Source: Actinomycetales bacterium (lineage in GTDB: Bacteria; Actinomycetota; Actinomycetes; S36-B12; UBA5976). Taken from it: a DNA stretch of 42,744 bases. The notes below the pieces were generated by a model, which saw nothing but the letters and a program-made list of their open reading frames with translations, searched no databases and was not told where the DNA came from. The stretch spans positions 1 to 42,744 of the forward strand of contig JAGWXT010000017.1 of NCBI GenBank assembly GCA_018969715.1, written 5' to 3'. Position 1 is the stretch's first letter. Every line of letters starts with the position of its first letter. Both the position numbers and the translations under genes were made by a program. Below are positions 27,703 through 41,145 of this stretch, piece after piece.

Positions 27703-29445
27703 TCAGTCCTCCCGGTCCCAGTCGGGGGCGAGGTCGCGGGCGACCTTGATATCGGAGTTGGACGTGCCGGCAGCGACCATCGGCCAGACCATCGCATCCT
27801 TGTGGACGACGAAGTCGACGACCACCGGGGCATCGTCGAGGCTCATCGCCTTGTCGATGGTCGCGGCAACCTCATCGGGACTGTCGCAGCGCAGGCCGTG
27901 GCAGCCGTAGGCGGCGGCGAGGGTGACGAAGTCGGGGAACCGGTGGGAGTGCAGATCGGTCTGCGAGTACCGCTCGTTGTAGAACAGCGTCTGCCACTGG
28001 CGAACCATGCCCAGGGATGAGTTGTTGATCAGGGCCACCTTGATCGGGATGTCGTTGATCGCGCAGGTGGCGAGCTCCTGGTTGGTCATCTGGAAGCAGC
28101 CGTCGCCGTCGACCGCCCACACGGTGGCATCCGGCCGGCCAACCTTCGCGCCCATCGCCGCCGGCACCGCATAGCCCATCGTGCCCAGCCCGCCGGAGTT
28201 CAGCCACGTGCGCGGATGCTCATAGCGGATGAACTGCGCCGCCCACATCTGGTGCTGGCCGACACCGGCGGCGTAGATCGCCTCGGGACCGGCGATCCGG
28301 CCGAGGGTCTCGATGACGAACTGCGGTGACAGGGTGCCGTCACTGGGGTGGTCGTAGCCGACCGGGTAGGTCGTGCGCCAGCTGTCGAGGCTGCGCCACC
28401 AGGCGGCGTAGTCGCCTGTCCGCCCGGCGGCGTGCTCGGTGACGAGGGCGGCGGCCAGGCCGGTGAGCGACAGTCGGGCATCGCCGGCGACTCCCACGGC
28501 AACCTCCCGGTTCTTGCCGATCTCCGCAGGGTCGATGTCAAGGTGGACGACCTGCGCATCGGGGGCGAAGGTGTCCAGCCGGCCGGTGACCCGGTCGTCG
28601 AACCGGGTGCCCACCGCGATGAGCAGGTCGGCCGACTGCAGGGCGCCGACCGCGGCGACACTGCCGTGCATCCCGGGCATTCCCAGGTGCTGGGGGTGGC
28701 TGTCCGGGAACGCACCGCGGGCCATGAGCGTGGTGACGACGGGGATGCCCGTGAGGTCGGCCAGTCGGCGCAGCTCGGTGTGCGCCTCGGCGCGGATCAC
28801 CCCGCCGCCGACGTAGAGCACCGGACGACGGGAGTCGACGATGAGCCGGGCGGCCGCGGCGAGGCTCGCCGGATCCGGCGCACCGGGCAGCCGGTAGCCG
28901 GGCAGGTGGATCCGATCCGGCCAGTGGAAGGTGGTGGCGGCGGTGAGGGCGTCCTTGCTGATGTCGACGAGCACCGGGCCGGGACGGCCGGTACCGGCGA
29001 GGTGGAAGGCCGCGGCGATCGCATGCGGGATCTCGGCGGCGTCGGTGATGAGGAAGTTGTGCTTGGTGATCGGCATCGTGATGCCGCGGATGTCCGCCTC
29101 CTGGAAGGCGTCGGTGCCGATGGCATGGCTGGGCACCTGGCCGGTGATCGCCACCATCGGCACCGAGTCCATATGGGCATCGGCGATCGGAGTGACGAGG
29201 TTGGTCGCACCCGGCCCGCTGGTGGCCATGCACACGCCCACCCGGCCGGTGGCCGCGGCATAGCCCTCCGCCGCGTGACCGGCCGCCTGCTCATGGCGCA
29301 CGAGGATGTGCCGCACTTGGCGGGAGTCCATCAGTGGGTCGTAGGCGGGCAGGATCGCCCCCCCGGGGATTCCGAAGACCACGTCGACCCCGGCGGCCTC
29401 CAGCGATCGGATGAGGCTTTGGGCCCCGGTGATGTGCTCGCTCAT
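27703..29445 (-). CDS. ilvB: Acetolactate synthase large (catalytic) subunit
   Basis: 580 residues. [15 protein letters not shown] opens the thiamine-diphosphate enzyme. The catalytic Glu is in [20 protein letters not shown], and the ThDP/Mg motif is [14 protein letters not shown] with [12 protein letters not shown]. It condenses two pyruvates to acetolactate, or pyruvate and 2-oxobutyrate to acetohydroxybutyrate. AAGGAG lies 7-8 nt before the ATG at 29445. Upstream are a four-copy 15-bp repeat, an intrinsic terminator and a leader peptide with Ile-Val-Leu codons, so expression is probably attenuated by branched-chain amino acid supply. Confidence 0.96.
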   Translation of the reverse strand: MSEHITGAQSLIRSLEAAGVDVVFGIPGGAILPAYDPLMDSRQVRHILVRHEQAAGHAAEGYAAATGRVGVCMATSGPGATNLVTPIADAHMDSVPMVAITGQVPSHAIGTDAFQEADIRGITMPITKHNFLITDAAEIPHAIAAAFHLAGTGRPGPVLVDISKDALTAATTFHWPDRIHLPGYRLPGAPDPASLAAAARLIVDSRRPVLYVGGGVIRAEAHTELRRLADLTGIPVVTTLMARGAFPDSHPQHLGMPGMHGSVAAVGALQSADLLIAVGTRFDDRVTGRLDTFAPDAQVVHLDIDPAEIGKNREVAVGVAGDARLSLTGLAAALVTEHAAGRTGDYAAWWRSLDSWRTTYPVGYDHPSDGTLSPQFVIETLGRIAGPEAIYAAGVGQHQMWAAQFIRYEHPRTWLNSGGLGTMGYAVPAAMGAKVGRPDATVWAVDGDGCFQMTNQELATCAINDIPIKVALINNSSLGMVRQWQTLFYNERYSQTDLHSHRFPDFVTLAAAYGCHGLRCDSPDEVAATIDKAMSLDDAPVVVDFVVHKDAMVWPMVAAGTSNSDIKVARDLAPDWDRED

Positions 29446-29457
29446 CTGTGCTCCTTG

Positions 29458-29517
29458 GCTGGGCGCTGGGGTGCTGGGCGCTGGGGTGCTGGGCGGTCGG
29501 GTGCTGGGCGGTCGGGT
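29458..29517. repeat. 15-bp tandem repeat, four copies, in the ilvB 5' region
   Basis: Two copies of GCTGGGCGCTGGGGT (29,458-29,487) are followed by two copies of GCTGGGCGGTCGGGT (29,488-29,517). They lie between the attenuator terminator and the ilvB ribosome-binding site. Confidence 0.96.
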
Positions 29518-29522
29518 GCATG

Positions 29523-29557
29523 AAAAAACCCTCCCACCGGATGGCTCGGAGGAGGGT
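29523..29557 (-). terminator. Intrinsic terminator acting as ilvB attenuator
   Basis: On the minus strand ACCCTCC (29,557-29,551) and GGAGGGT (29,534-29,528) form a stem with a 16-nt loop that can pair further, followed directly by a run of T (29,528-29,523). It lies 20 nt after the leader-peptide stop and 77 nt before ilvB, the right place for transcription attenuation. Confidence 0.85.
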
Positions 29558-29577
29558 GCGCGGCGGATCGACGCTCG

Positions 29578-29643
29578 CTAGGCCGCGCGCCCCCCACTGG
29601 CTACGGAGCCGAGGACGATGCCGGCTGGGCTGGCGGATGACAT
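29578..29643 (-). CDS. ilvB leader peptide (Ile/Val/Leu attenuator)
   Basis: 21 residues, in two parts MSSASPAGIVLG and SVASGGRAA, with consecutive Ile, Val and Leu codons (ATC GTC CTC, residues 9-11) and another Val at 14. Its ATG lies 6 nt after the TATGCT box, so it is predicted to be the very 5' end of a leaderless mRNA. Ribosome stalling at these codons would favour an antiterminator over the terminator 20 nt downstream. Comparable ilvB leaders are known in corynebacteria. Confidence 0.85.
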   Translation of the reverse strand: MSSASPAGIVLGSVASGGRAA

Positions 29644-29649
29644 GTCTGC

Positions 29650-29655
29650 AGCATA
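29650..29655 (-). promoter_or_regulatory. -10 box of the ilvB-ilvH-ilvC-serA operon
   Basis: TATGCT on the minus strand, 6 nt before the leader-peptide ATG and 35 nt after the ilvD stop. The spacing fits a transcription start at the ATG. Confidence 0.65.
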
Positions 29656-29689
29656 GACCCGGCTGCGGGGGGCCTGCCGGCTGGCCGGG

Positions 29690-31390
29690 TCAATCGCAGA
29701 CCGCGCCCAGCGAGGCCGGCCCGACCAGCCGGGCGTACTTCGCGAGCACGCCGCGGTCGTAGCGCGGGGGCAGCGGGGCGAAGTCCGAGCGTCGCTGGGC
29801 GAGCTCGGCCTCGTCGACGAGGAGGTCCAGCCGACGCTCGGCCAGGTCGATGCGCACCCGGTCACCGGTGCGGATCAGGCCGATCGGGCCACCGTCCACG
29901 GCCTCCGGGCAGACATGCCCGACACACAACCCGGTGGTGCCACCGGAGAATCGGCCATCGGTGATGAGCAGGACCTCCTTGCCCAGACCGGCACCCTTGA
30001 TCGCCCCGGTGATCATGAGCATCTCGCGCATGCCTGGCCCACCTTTGGGTCCCTCATAGCGGATCACGACCACATCACCGGCAACGAGGGTGCCGTCCTC
30101 GAGTGCGGCCATCGCCGCCTGCTCCCGCTCGAATACCTTCGCCGTCCCCTCGAACTGGGTCACCGGGACGCCGGCGTTCTTCACCACCGCCCCCTCGGGT
30201 GCGAGGGAGCCGCCGAGGATCGTGATCCCGCCGTTGGCGTCCAGTGGTGAGCCGATGGCGCGCAGGATTTGGCCATCGGGGTCGGGCGGTTCGAGGTCGG
30301 CGAGGTTCTCCGCCACCGTCCGGCCGGTGACGGTGAGGCAGTCACCGTGGAGCAGGCCGGCATCGAGGAGGGCGCGCATGACCACCGGCACCCCGCCCAC
30401 CCGGTCGACGTCGCTCATGACGAACCGGCCGAAGGGCTTGACGTCGGCGAGCAGCGGCACCCGGGAGCCGATCCGGTGGAAGTCGTCCATCGTCAACTCC
30501 ACGCGCGCCTCGTGGGCGATGGCGAGCAGGTGCAGGACGGCATTGGTGGAGCCGCCGAAGGCCATGATCACCGCAATCGCGTTCTCCAGGGACGGCCGGG
30601 TGATGATGTCGCGGGCGGTGATCCCCTGCCGGATGAGCTCGACGACGGTCTCCCCGGAGCGACGGGCGATGCCATCGCGGCGACGGTCCACGGCGGGCGG
30701 GGCGGATGAGCCGGGCAGCGACATCCCCATCGCCTCGGCGGCGCTGGCCATGGTGTTGGCGGTGTACATGCCGCCGCAGGCGCCCTCCCCGGGGCAGATG
30801 GCGCGCTCGATGCGGTCGACATCCTCCCGGCTGAGCAGCCCCCGCGCACAGGCACCCACCGCCTCGAAGGCGTCGATGATCGTGACATCGCGCTCCGACC
30901 CGTCGGTCAGCCGCACGTGCCCGGGCAGGATCGACCCGGCATAGACGAAGACGCTCGCCAGATCGAGCCGGGCGGCCGCCATGAGCATGCCCGGCAGGGA
31001 CTTGTCGCAGCCGGCGAAGGTGACCATCCCGTCCAGCCGTTCCGCCTGCATCACCGCCTCCACCGAGTCGGCGATCACCTCGCGGCTCACCAGCGAGAAG
31101 TGCATCCCCTCATGCCCCATCGAGATGCCGTCGGAGACCGAGATCGTGCCGAACTGCATCGGGAAGCCTCCGGCGGCGTGGACACCCTCCTTGGCGTTGA
31201 TCGCCAGCCGCGCCAGGGACAGATTGCAGGGGGTGATCTCATTCCAGGATGAGGCGATGCCAATCTGCGGCTTGCTGAAGTCGTCATCGGTCATACCGAC
31301 CGCGCGGAGCATGCCGCGCGCTGCGGCGCGCTCCAGACCCTCGGTGACGTCGCTGCTGCGCGGCTTGTTCGTGACGGGAGAGGTGGTCAT
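29690..31390 (-). CDS. ilvD: Dihydroxy-acid dehydratase
   Basis: 566 residues from ATG 31390; an in-frame GTG at 31,399 overlaps the -10 box and is less likely. Three iron-sulfur-cluster cysteine regions are visible: [21 protein letters not shown] and [23 protein letters not shown] and the conserved C-terminal HVCPEA follow the family. It dehydrates dihydroxy-acids to 2-oxoisovalerate and 2-oxo-3-methylvalerate. It has its own leaderless promoter and ends 46 nt before the ilvB leader. Confidence 0.95.
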   Translation of the reverse strand: MTTSPVTNKPRSSDVTEGLERAAARGMLRAVGMTDDDFSKPQIGIASSWNEITPCNLSLARLAINAKEGVHAAGGFPMQFGTISVSDGISMGHEGMHFSLVSREVIADSVEAVMQAERLDGMVTFAGCDKSLPGMLMAAARLDLASVFVYAGSILPGHVRLTDGSERDVTIIDAFEAVGACARGLLSREDVDRIERAICPGEGACGGMYTANTMASAAEAMGMSLPGSSAPPAVDRRRDGIARRSGETVVELIRQGITARDIITRPSLENAIAVIMAFGGSTNAVLHLLAIAHEARVELTMDDFHRIGSRVPLLADVKPFGRFVMSDVDRVGGVPVVMRALLDAGLLHGDCLTVTGRTVAENLADLEPPDPDGQILRAIGSPLDANGGITILGGSLAPEGAVVKNAGVPVTQFEGTAKVFEREQAAMAALEDGTLVAGDVVVIRYEGPKGGPGMREMLMITGAIKGAGLGKEVLLITDGRFSGGTTGLCVGHVCPEAVDGGPIGLIRTGDRVRIDLAERRLDLLVDEAELAQRRSDFAPLPPRYDRGVLAKYARLVGPASLGAVCD

Positions 31391-31397
31391 GGGCGCC

Positions 31398-31403
31398 ACC
31401 CTA
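31398..31403 (-). promoter_or_regulatory. -10 box for leaderless ilvD
   Basis: TAGGGT on the minus strand, 7 nt before ATG 31390. Confidence 0.55.
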
Positions 31404-31480
31404 GACAGGGGAGGCCGATGAAGTGGCGGCGGTGGGCGCCGGCGGGTCCGCCCCCAGTGGCGGCAGTGGCCGCCGGCAGG

Positions 31481-32497
31481 TCAGGCAACGACGTTGCGCA
31501 CCTGCTCGCCGTCACGCAGCCGCCGGCACTGGTCGGCGAGCAGTGCGCGGGCACGCGGCCCCATCGCGGTGGAGTGACCGCCGACATGCGGGCTGATCAG
31601 CGCCCCCGGCAGTGCCCACAGTGGATGCCCCGGGGGCAGCGGCTCCGGATCGGTGACGTCCAGGGCACAGCGCAGGCGGCCGGCCGCAACCTCGGTGATG
31701 AGCGCCTCGGTGTCGACCAGTCCACCGCGTCCGACGTTGACGACCAGGGTGTCCGTGCGCAGACGGGCGAGGGCAGTGGCGTCCATGATCTGGGCGGTCG
31801 CCTCGGTCAGGGGCAGCGCGAGGATGACGATGTCGGCCTCACCCAGGGCGGTGGCGTACTGCGTCGATCCCAGCGCCACGACACCCGATCGTGCCGAGCG
31901 GCCCGCGAGCGTCACCGTCACGCCGAAGGGTGCAAGTCGCTCGGCGATCGCCCGGCCCACGTTGCCGGCACCCAGGATGAGCACCCGCGAGTCGATGAGC
32001 GCCTGCCGGCGTGAGTGCTGCCAGCGTCCTGCGTCCTGGGCGCGCACATCCCCGGGCACCCCGCGCAGCACCGCGAGGATGAGGGCGAGGGCCTGCTCGG
32101 CGGTGGACTCCTCGTGCACCCCCTCGGCATTGCACACCGTCACGGTGCCGGCCCCGGCCCCGGGGGCGGCGGCCGGATCGGGGGACGCGCCGGGAGGGGC
32201 GGCGATCCCCCGCCACGCCTCGTAGCCGACGGTGAGCAACTGCACCAGTCGCAGCCGCGGCATTCCCGCCAGGGGCAGCCCCGACGGCGGGGTGCCCATA
32301 TAGGGCGGGACGTAGACCGTCACCTCCGCCAGTACCTCCGGGGGCACCGACATCGGCTCACCCCACGGGTAGGTCACGGCGGTGAACGGTGGGGGCACCA
32401 CCTCCGCCAGCCCCGCCGGATCCCGGTCGGGCAGCAGCACCACGCCACTGGCCCCACCGTTGGCCACGGCACTGGCCCCACCGTTGGTCACGCTCAT
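31481..32497 (-). CDS. D-2-hydroxyacid dehydrogenase family protein
   Basis: 338 residues from ATG 32497, which follows GGGAGAA and starts 19 nt after the gatB stop. The NAD-binding motif is LILGAGNVGRAIAERLAPFG. The catalytic Arg is in VNVGRGGLVD, the Glu in DVTDPEPLP and the His in ISPHVGGHS. Substrate is not evident; it is shorter than SerA and lacks an ACT domain. Position between gatB and ilvD suggests a housekeeping role, but that is inference. The N-terminus repeats NGGASxVx twice, encoded by a 24-bp tandem duplication. Confidence 0.82.
   Translation of the reverse strand: MSVTNGGASAVANGGASGVVLLPDRDPAGLAEVVPPPFTAVTYPWGEPMSVPPEVLAEVTVYVPPYMGTPPSGLPLAGMPRLRLVQLLTVGYEAWRGIAAPPGASPDPAAAPGAGAGTVTVCNAEGVHEESTAEQALALILAVLRGVPGDVRAQDAGRWQHSRRQALIDSRVLILGAGNVGRAIAERLAPFGVTVTLAGRSARSGVVALGSTQYATALGEADIVILALPLTEATAQIMDATALARLRTDTLVVNVGRGGLVDTEALITEVAAGRLRCALDVTDPEPLPPGHPLWALPGALISPHVGGHSTAMGPRARALLADQCRRLRDGEQVRNVVA
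32447..32487. repeat. 24-bp in-frame tandem repeat
   Basis: ACTGGCCCCACCGTTGG recurs at 32,447 and 32,471, a 24-bp period. It encodes the doubled NGGASAVA/NGGASGVV segment at the N-terminus of the dehydrogenase. Confidence 0.9.
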
Positions 32498-32516
32498 CCC
32501 GGCGTTCTCCCTTCGC

Positions 32517-34046
32517 TCACCCGGCCGCCTCATCGACGACGCCCAACCGCTCGAAGACCAGTGCGCGCACCCGGGCGGCGTCAGCTCGACCCCTGGTCTG
32601 CTTCATCACCGCCCCAACGATCACCCCGACCGCGGCATGCTTGCCGGCGCGGATGCGCTCGACGACCTCCGGTTCGGCGGCGAGCGCAGCATCCACCGCC
32701 ACCCCGAGCTCACCGTCACCGCCGACCACCTGCAGATCGCGGGCGGCGATGACCGCATCGGGCTCCCCCTCCCCGGCGAGCACCCCCTCGATCACCTGCC
32801 GGGCGAGGGTGTCGGTGAGCGTGCCGGCGTCAACGAGCTGCTCGATTCGGGCCACCGCAGCGGGGGTGATGGGAAGGTCCGCCGCCGACACCCCGAGCTG
32901 GGTGGCGCGGCGGGCGAGTTCACCCAGCCACCACTTGCGGGCACCCGCGGGGGTCGTGCCGGCGGCGACGGTCGCGGCGATCAGCTCAACTGCGCCGGCG
33001 TTGACCACATCGCGCATCTCCGCGGCGGTGAACCCCCACTCGGCGTGCAGCTGTTCCCGTCGCAGGTGCGGTGCGGCGGGCAGGTCCTCCCGCAGGCGGG
33101 CCACCCACGCGGGATCGGGTTGGATGGGGACGAGATCCGGTTCGGGGAAATAGCGGTAGTCCTCGGCCTGCTCCTTGCTGCGTCCGGCACTGGTGGTGCC
33201 ATCGGCCTCATGGAAGTGCCGGGTCTCCTGGACGATCGACTGGCCCGCATCCAGTCGCGCCGCCTGCCGGCTCATCTCGTAGCGCACCGCGCGCTCGACA
33301 CTGCGCAGGGAGTTGACGTTCTTCGTCTCGGTGCGGGTGCCCCAGGCCGTCGCCCCGATCGGGGCGAGGGAGACGTTGACATCGCACCGCAGGGAGCCCT
33401 GCTCCATCCGCACATCGGAGACCGCAAGCGCCCGCAGCAGGTCGCGCAGCTGGGTGACGTAGGCGCGGGCAACCTGTGGTGCGAGGGCGCCGGTTGCGGT
33501 GATCGGACGGGTGACGATCTCCACCAGCGGGATGCCCGACCGGTTGTAGTCCACCAGTGAGTATCCGGCGTCGTGGATGCGCCCGGTGCTGCCGGCATGG
33601 GTGAGCTTGCCGGTGTCCTCCTCCATATGCACCCGCTCGATGCCCACGCGGATCACACCGTCGGTCTGCGACTCGGGGTCGACCACCGGCACATCCAGCC
33701 ACCCGTCGGTGCACAGCGGCTCGTCGTACTGGCTGATCTGGAAGTCCTTGGGCATATCGGGGTAGAAGTAGTTCTTCCGCGCGAACCGGCTGTCGGCGGC
33801 GATGGTGCAGTTCAGTGCGAGCCCGATGCGCACGATCGAGGCCAGTGCGGTGTCGTTGCTCACCGGCAGCGCCCCGGGCAGGCCCAGGCACACCGGGCAG
33901 GTCTGGGTATTGGGGGCGGCTCCGAACTCGGTTGCGCACCCGCAGAACATCTTCGAGGCGGTGGCCAGCTCGACGTGGACCTCCAGCCCGAGGACCGGCT
34001 CATAGCGGGTGAGCACCTCGGCGTAGTCCACCACCGGCTCGGTCAC
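32517..34046 (-). CDS. gatB: Asp-tRNA(Asn)/Glu-tRNA(Gln) amidotransferase subunit B
   Basis: 509 residues from GTG 34046, which overlaps the gatA stop as GTGA. The cradle domain has [18 protein letters not shown], the zinc cysteines in FCGCATEF and [10 protein letters not shown], and [20 protein letters not shown]. The C-terminal helical/YqeY-like tail (about 360-509) binds tRNA. With GatA and GatC it phosphorylates and amidates mischarged tRNA in the cytoplasm. Confidence 0.96.
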   Translation of the reverse strand: MTEPVVDYAEVLTRYEPVLGLEVHVELATASKMFCGCATEFGAAPNTQTCPVCLGLPGALPVSNDTALASIVRIGLALNCTIAADSRFARKNYFYPDMPKDFQISQYDEPLCTDGWLDVPVVDPESQTDGVIRVGIERVHMEEDTGKLTHAGSTGRIHDAGYSLVDYNRSGIPLVEIVTRPITATGALAPQVARAYVTQLRDLLRALAVSDVRMEQGSLRCDVNVSLAPIGATAWGTRTETKNVNSLRSVERAVRYEMSRQAARLDAGQSIVQETRHFHEADGTTSAGRSKEQAEDYRYFPEPDLVPIQPDPAWVARLREDLPAAPHLRREQLHAEWGFTAAEMRDVVNAGAVELIAATVAAGTTPAGARKWWLGELARRATQLGVSAADLPITPAAVARIEQLVDAGTLTDTLARQVIEGVLAGEGEPDAVIAARDLQVVGGDGELGVAVDAALAAEPEVVERIRAGKHAAVGVIVGAVMKQTRGRADAARVRALVFERLGVVDEAAG

Positions 34047-35572
34047 GGCCGGCCCCCCGACAGGCTGGGGGCCCGGTCGAGGAGCAGGCCGCCCCACTGC
34101 TGCTGCTGGTCGGCGGCGAGCGCCCCGGCAACCCGGTACATCGTGGCGTCCGCGGTGGCGGCGGCGATGATCTGCAGCCCCACGGGCAGGGCGGGTGCGG
34201 CACCGGCCGGTGTCAGGCCGATCGGCACCGACATCGCCGGCAGGCCGGCCAGGCTCGCCGGCAGGGTGGCAAGGTCGGCCAGGTACATCGCAAGGGGGTC
34301 GTCGATGCGCTCTCCCAACGGGAAGGCCGGCAGTGGACTGGTGGGACCGACCAGCGCATCGCAGTGGGTGAAGGCCGCCGCGAAGTCATCGGCGATCAGC
34401 CGTCGTACCTGCTGGGCGGATCGGTAGTACGCCTCGTAGTACCCGGTGCTCAGCGCGAAGGTTCCCAGCATGATCCGTCGCTTGACCTCCGGGCCGAAAC
34501 CGGCGGCGCGGGTGGCCGACATCACCGCTGCCACGCTGTCGTCGTCGCCTCCGACGCGCAGGCCGTAGCGCATCCCATCGAAGCGGGCGAGGTTGCTGGA
34601 GGCCTCACTGGGGGCGATCAGGTAGTAGGCGGCCAGAGCGTGAACGACGTGGGGCACCGACACTGTCACCACCTCCGCACCCAGGTGCTGCAGCCGGTCG
34701 ATGGCGTCGGCGGTGACCGCACGCACCTGCGCATCCCAGCCGGGGCCGTCGTGCTCGGCGATCACGCCGATGCGCATGCCGGTGAGACCCTCCGCCGCCC
34801 CCGCCTCGGCCGCCGCCCGCAGTCCCGGCCACTGCTGGGGGATGGACGTTGCATCCCGCGGGTCGTGACCGGCGATCACCTCGTGCAGGGCCGCGGTGTC
34901 CGCAACGGTGCGGGCCATCGGACCGGCCTGGTCGAGGGAGGAGGCGAAGGCGACCAGGCCGTAGCGGGACACTCCGCCGTAGGTCGGCTTGGCCCCGACG
35001 ATGCCGGTGAGGGCCGCCGGCTGCCGGATGCTGCCACCGGTGTCGGTGCCGATGGCCAGCGGGGCGAGGTGGGCGGCCACCGCAGCAGCGGAGCCGCCGG
35101 ATGACCCACCGGGGACCCGGTCGAGTGCCCACGGGTTGCGCGTGGGGTGGTAGGCGGAGTTCTCCGTCGAGGACCCCATCGCGAACTCATCGCAGTTGGC
35201 CTTGCCGAGGATCACCACACCGGCCGCCCGCAGTCGGGTCACCACCGTCGCGTCGTACGGTGGCCGCCACCCTTCGAGGATCCGCGATCCGCAGGTGGTG
35301 GGGATACCCCGCTGGACGAGGACATCCTTGAGGGCCAGCGGCACCCCCGCGAGGGGTCCGAGGGGCTCCCCGGCGGCGCGCTGGGCGTCCACGGCATCGG
35401 CCTGTGCGCGCGCCCCATCGGCGTCGACGTGCAGGAAGGCCCCGACCAGGGGGTCGACCTCGGCGATCCGCGCGAGGTGCGCCTCGGTGACCTCACGTGC
35501 ACTGAGCTCGCCGGCGGCAATCTGTGCGGCGAGGGTGAGGGCCTCGGCCCGGGTGATCGCCTGCGGGCTCAC
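34043..35572 (-). CDS. gatA: Asp-tRNA(Asn)/Glu-tRNA(Gln) amidotransferase subunit A
   Basis: 509 residues from GTG 35572. The Ser-cisSer-Lys triad is in [26 protein letters not shown] and [16 protein letters not shown]. It hydrolyses glutamine and passes ammonia to GatB. In the usual arrangement its GTG would overlap the gatC TGA as GTGA. Here a 29-bp duplication places one such GTGA at gatC and a second 29 bp on at gatA, and only the second is in frame. A longer frame from 35,641 is rejected because it runs through gatC. Confidence 0.96.
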   Translation of the reverse strand: MSPQAITRAEALTLAAQIAAGELSAREVTEAHLARIAEVDPLVGAFLHVDADGARAQADAVDAQRAAGEPLGPLAGVPLALKDVLVQRGIPTTCGSRILEGWRPPYDATVVTRLRAAGVVILGKANCDEFAMGSSTENSAYHPTRNPWALDRVPGGSSGGSAAAVAAHLAPLAIGTDTGGSIRQPAALTGIVGAKPTYGGVSRYGLVAFASSLDQAGPMARTVADTAALHEVIAGHDPRDATSIPQQWPGLRAAAEAGAAEGLTGMRIGVIAEHDGPGWDAQVRAVTADAIDRLQHLGAEVVTVSVPHVVHALAAYYLIAPSEASSNLARFDGMRYGLRVGGDDDSVAAVMSATRAAGFGPEVKRRIMLGTFALSTGYYEAYYRSAQQVRRLIADDFAAAFTHCDALVGPTSPLPAFPLGERIDDPLAMYLADLATLPASLAGLPAMSVPIGLTPAGAAPALPVGLQIIAAATADATMYRVAGALAADQQQQWGGLLLDRAPSLSGGRP

Positions 35573-35624
35573 GGCGCCTCGCCGAGGATGCGCGGGCTCA
35601 CGGCGCCTCGCCGAGGATGCGCGG
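35563..35624. repeat. 29-bp tandem duplication across the gatC/gatA junction
   Basis: Bases 35,563-35,595 match 35,592-35,624 exactly. The repeated unit contains the last codons and stop of gatC overlapped by GTG (GTGA). The duplication moves the gatA start 25 nt beyond the gatC stop. Confidence 0.96.
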
Positions 35625-35924
35625 CACGCGGAATCGGTCATCCTCGGCGGCGGGCGCCGCCGCGAGGACCTCCGCCACCGGCAGGCTGGCGGTCACGAGA
35701 TCCGGGCGGGTGACATTGGCCAGCGCAACCGCGTGGGACATCGGGGTGACGCCGGTGCGGTCGACGCGGGCTACCTCGCTCACCGCGTGGAGGATCGCAC
35801 CGAGTTGGCCGGTGAAGTGGGCGACCTCATCGTCGGTCAGCGCCAGCCGGGCGAGGTGGGCGAGATGGCGCACCTCCTGCTCGCTGATGGTCGCCTCACC
35901 CTGAATCCCGGAGTCGTCGACCAC
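35598..35924 (-). CDS. gatC: Asp-tRNA(Asn)/Glu-tRNA(Gln) amidotransferase subunit C
   Basis: 108 residues, normal size. [20 protein letters not shown] and [15 protein letters not shown] form the helical start; [10 protein letters not shown] and [15 protein letters not shown] form the belt that wraps GatA and GatB. The GTG at 35924 follows a TAGACT box by 6 nt, so gatC heads its own leaderless transcript gatC-gatA-gatB, probably continuing into the dehydrogenase gene. Confidence 0.94.
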   Translation of the reverse strand: MVDDSGIQGEATISEQEVRHLAHLARLALTDDEVAHFTGQLGAILHAVSEVARVDRTGVTPMSHAVALANVTRPDLVTASLPVAEVLAAAPAAEDDRFRVPRILGEAP

Positions 35925-35930
35925 GCCGCG

Positions 35931-35936
35931 AGTCTA
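35931..35936 (-). promoter_or_regulatory. -10 box of the gatCAB operon
   Basis: TAGACT on the minus strand, 6 nt before GTG 35924, in the 61-bp gap after ligA. Confidence 0.6.
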
Positions 35937-35985
35937 GGAGCGTTCGGGGGGCTCCGCTGCCCGTCTCAGCCGGGCGTCGGCGGCC

Positions 35986-40216
<4,231 letters not shown>

Positions 40217-40245
40217 CCCGGCGGCACTGCGTCGGCTCACTCGGC

Positions 40246-40269
40246 GGGAGCTGGATTGGGAGCTGGATT
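40246..40269. repeat. 12-bp tandem duplication
   Basis: GGGAGCTGGATT occurs twice (40,246-40,257 and 40,258-40,269), followed by a partial third copy, in the gap after aacS. Confidence 0.9.
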
Positions 40270-40294
40270 GGGTGCTGTGGCGGTGGCTGTGCGG

Positions 40295-40300
40295 TAGCGT
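40295..40300 (+). promoter_or_regulatory. -10 box for the leaderless sensor-domain gene
   Basis: TAGCGT lies 6 nt before ATG 40307. Confidence 0.55.
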
Positions 40301-40306
40301 CCGGCC

Positions 40307-41092
40307 ATGCCAAAGGCGATCACTCGGCCTGCCGTGGGCATCCTCGCGGCAGCCCTGCTCCTGCCCTGGGCCAGCACGGCCGCACAGGCCGCGCCCGCGC
40401 AGTACCGCCAACTCGATGATGCCGGGCTCGTCGGCGTGCTGCCGACCGCGGCGGAGGCACCCCGCTGGCTTGGGGGGACGGCGCCCACGCAGCAGGGTGA
40501 GGCGAGGGTCGCGACGCCCACTCAGGGAATCGCGATCTGCTCGGTCGGCGAAGGTTCACTGCAGGACCCGGATGACGAAACGGATATCCGTGGGGGGGCG
40601 AGGGCCGAGCGCTACGCCTCTCGCATCATCGATTACGGCCGCTACCGCCCCGTCGGGTGGTCGCAGGTGATCTTCCGGATCTTCCAGTTCCCCAGTGCGG
40701 TCGCGGCCGAGGACGCCTGGGCGCAGCTGCTCGTCTCCGCTGAGAAGTGCACCGGAACATGGACGCTGCCGTACCCGGACCCGGTCAACGACACGTTCAA
40801 CGGAACACAGGCCATCCAGCAGACGGTACGCCCCGGCAGCGCCGCCTTCGGGTCACGTTCGCTGATCCGCACCTCCACCGCACTGGGCACGCGCACCGGT
40901 GCCGCGTCACCGGATCGCACGGGAAGCGCGATCTCGGAGTGGCGCCGCGTGGGCAATGTGATCTACGAGGTCAGGTTTGGAACAGCCGTGCAGGGTGAGG
41001 TGCCGACGGCGGTGTCACCCTCGGACCGCCTGACCGTCAATGCGCTGTCCGCGCTCATTGGCGAGCGCTACCTGTCAGTGACAGCTCGCTAG
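40307..41092 (+). CDS. Secreted protein with PknH-C-like sensor domain
   Basis: 261 residues. A signal peptide covers about 1-29 (LAAALLLPWASTAAQAA). The mature part has two Cys (GIAICSVGE and AEKCTGTW), the helix VFRIF-like IFRIFQFPSAVAAEDAWAQL and a late strand GNVIYEVRFGT. Layout and the F-x-x-A-x-x-A-x-x-x-W...C pattern recall the extracellular PknH_C sensor-like domain of mycobacterial kinases and lipoproteins, but identity is weak and no lipobox is present. Ligand unknown. Confidence 0.55.
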   Translation: MPKAITRPAVGILAAALLLPWASTAAQAAPAQYRQLDDAGLVGVLPTAAEAPRWLGGTAPTQQGEARVATPTQGIAICSVGEGSLQDPDDETDIRGGARAERYASRIIDYGRYRPVGWSQVIFRIFQFPSAVAAEDAWAQLLVSAEKCTGTWTLPYPDPVNDTFNGTQAIQQTVRPGSAAFGSRSLIRTSTALGTRTGAASPDRTGSAISEWRRVGNVIYEVRFGTAVQGEVPTAVSPSDRLTVNALSALIGERYLSVTAR

Positions 41093-41145
41093 GGACGGAG
41101 CGGATCGGGCGTATCCCGCCGCCTCGGCGCAGGTTCGCCCCCCTG

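Noticed and set aside
29458-29557. CRISPR-like repeats before ilvB
   Set aside because: The units are contiguous 15-bp repeats with no spacers and no cas genes nearby.
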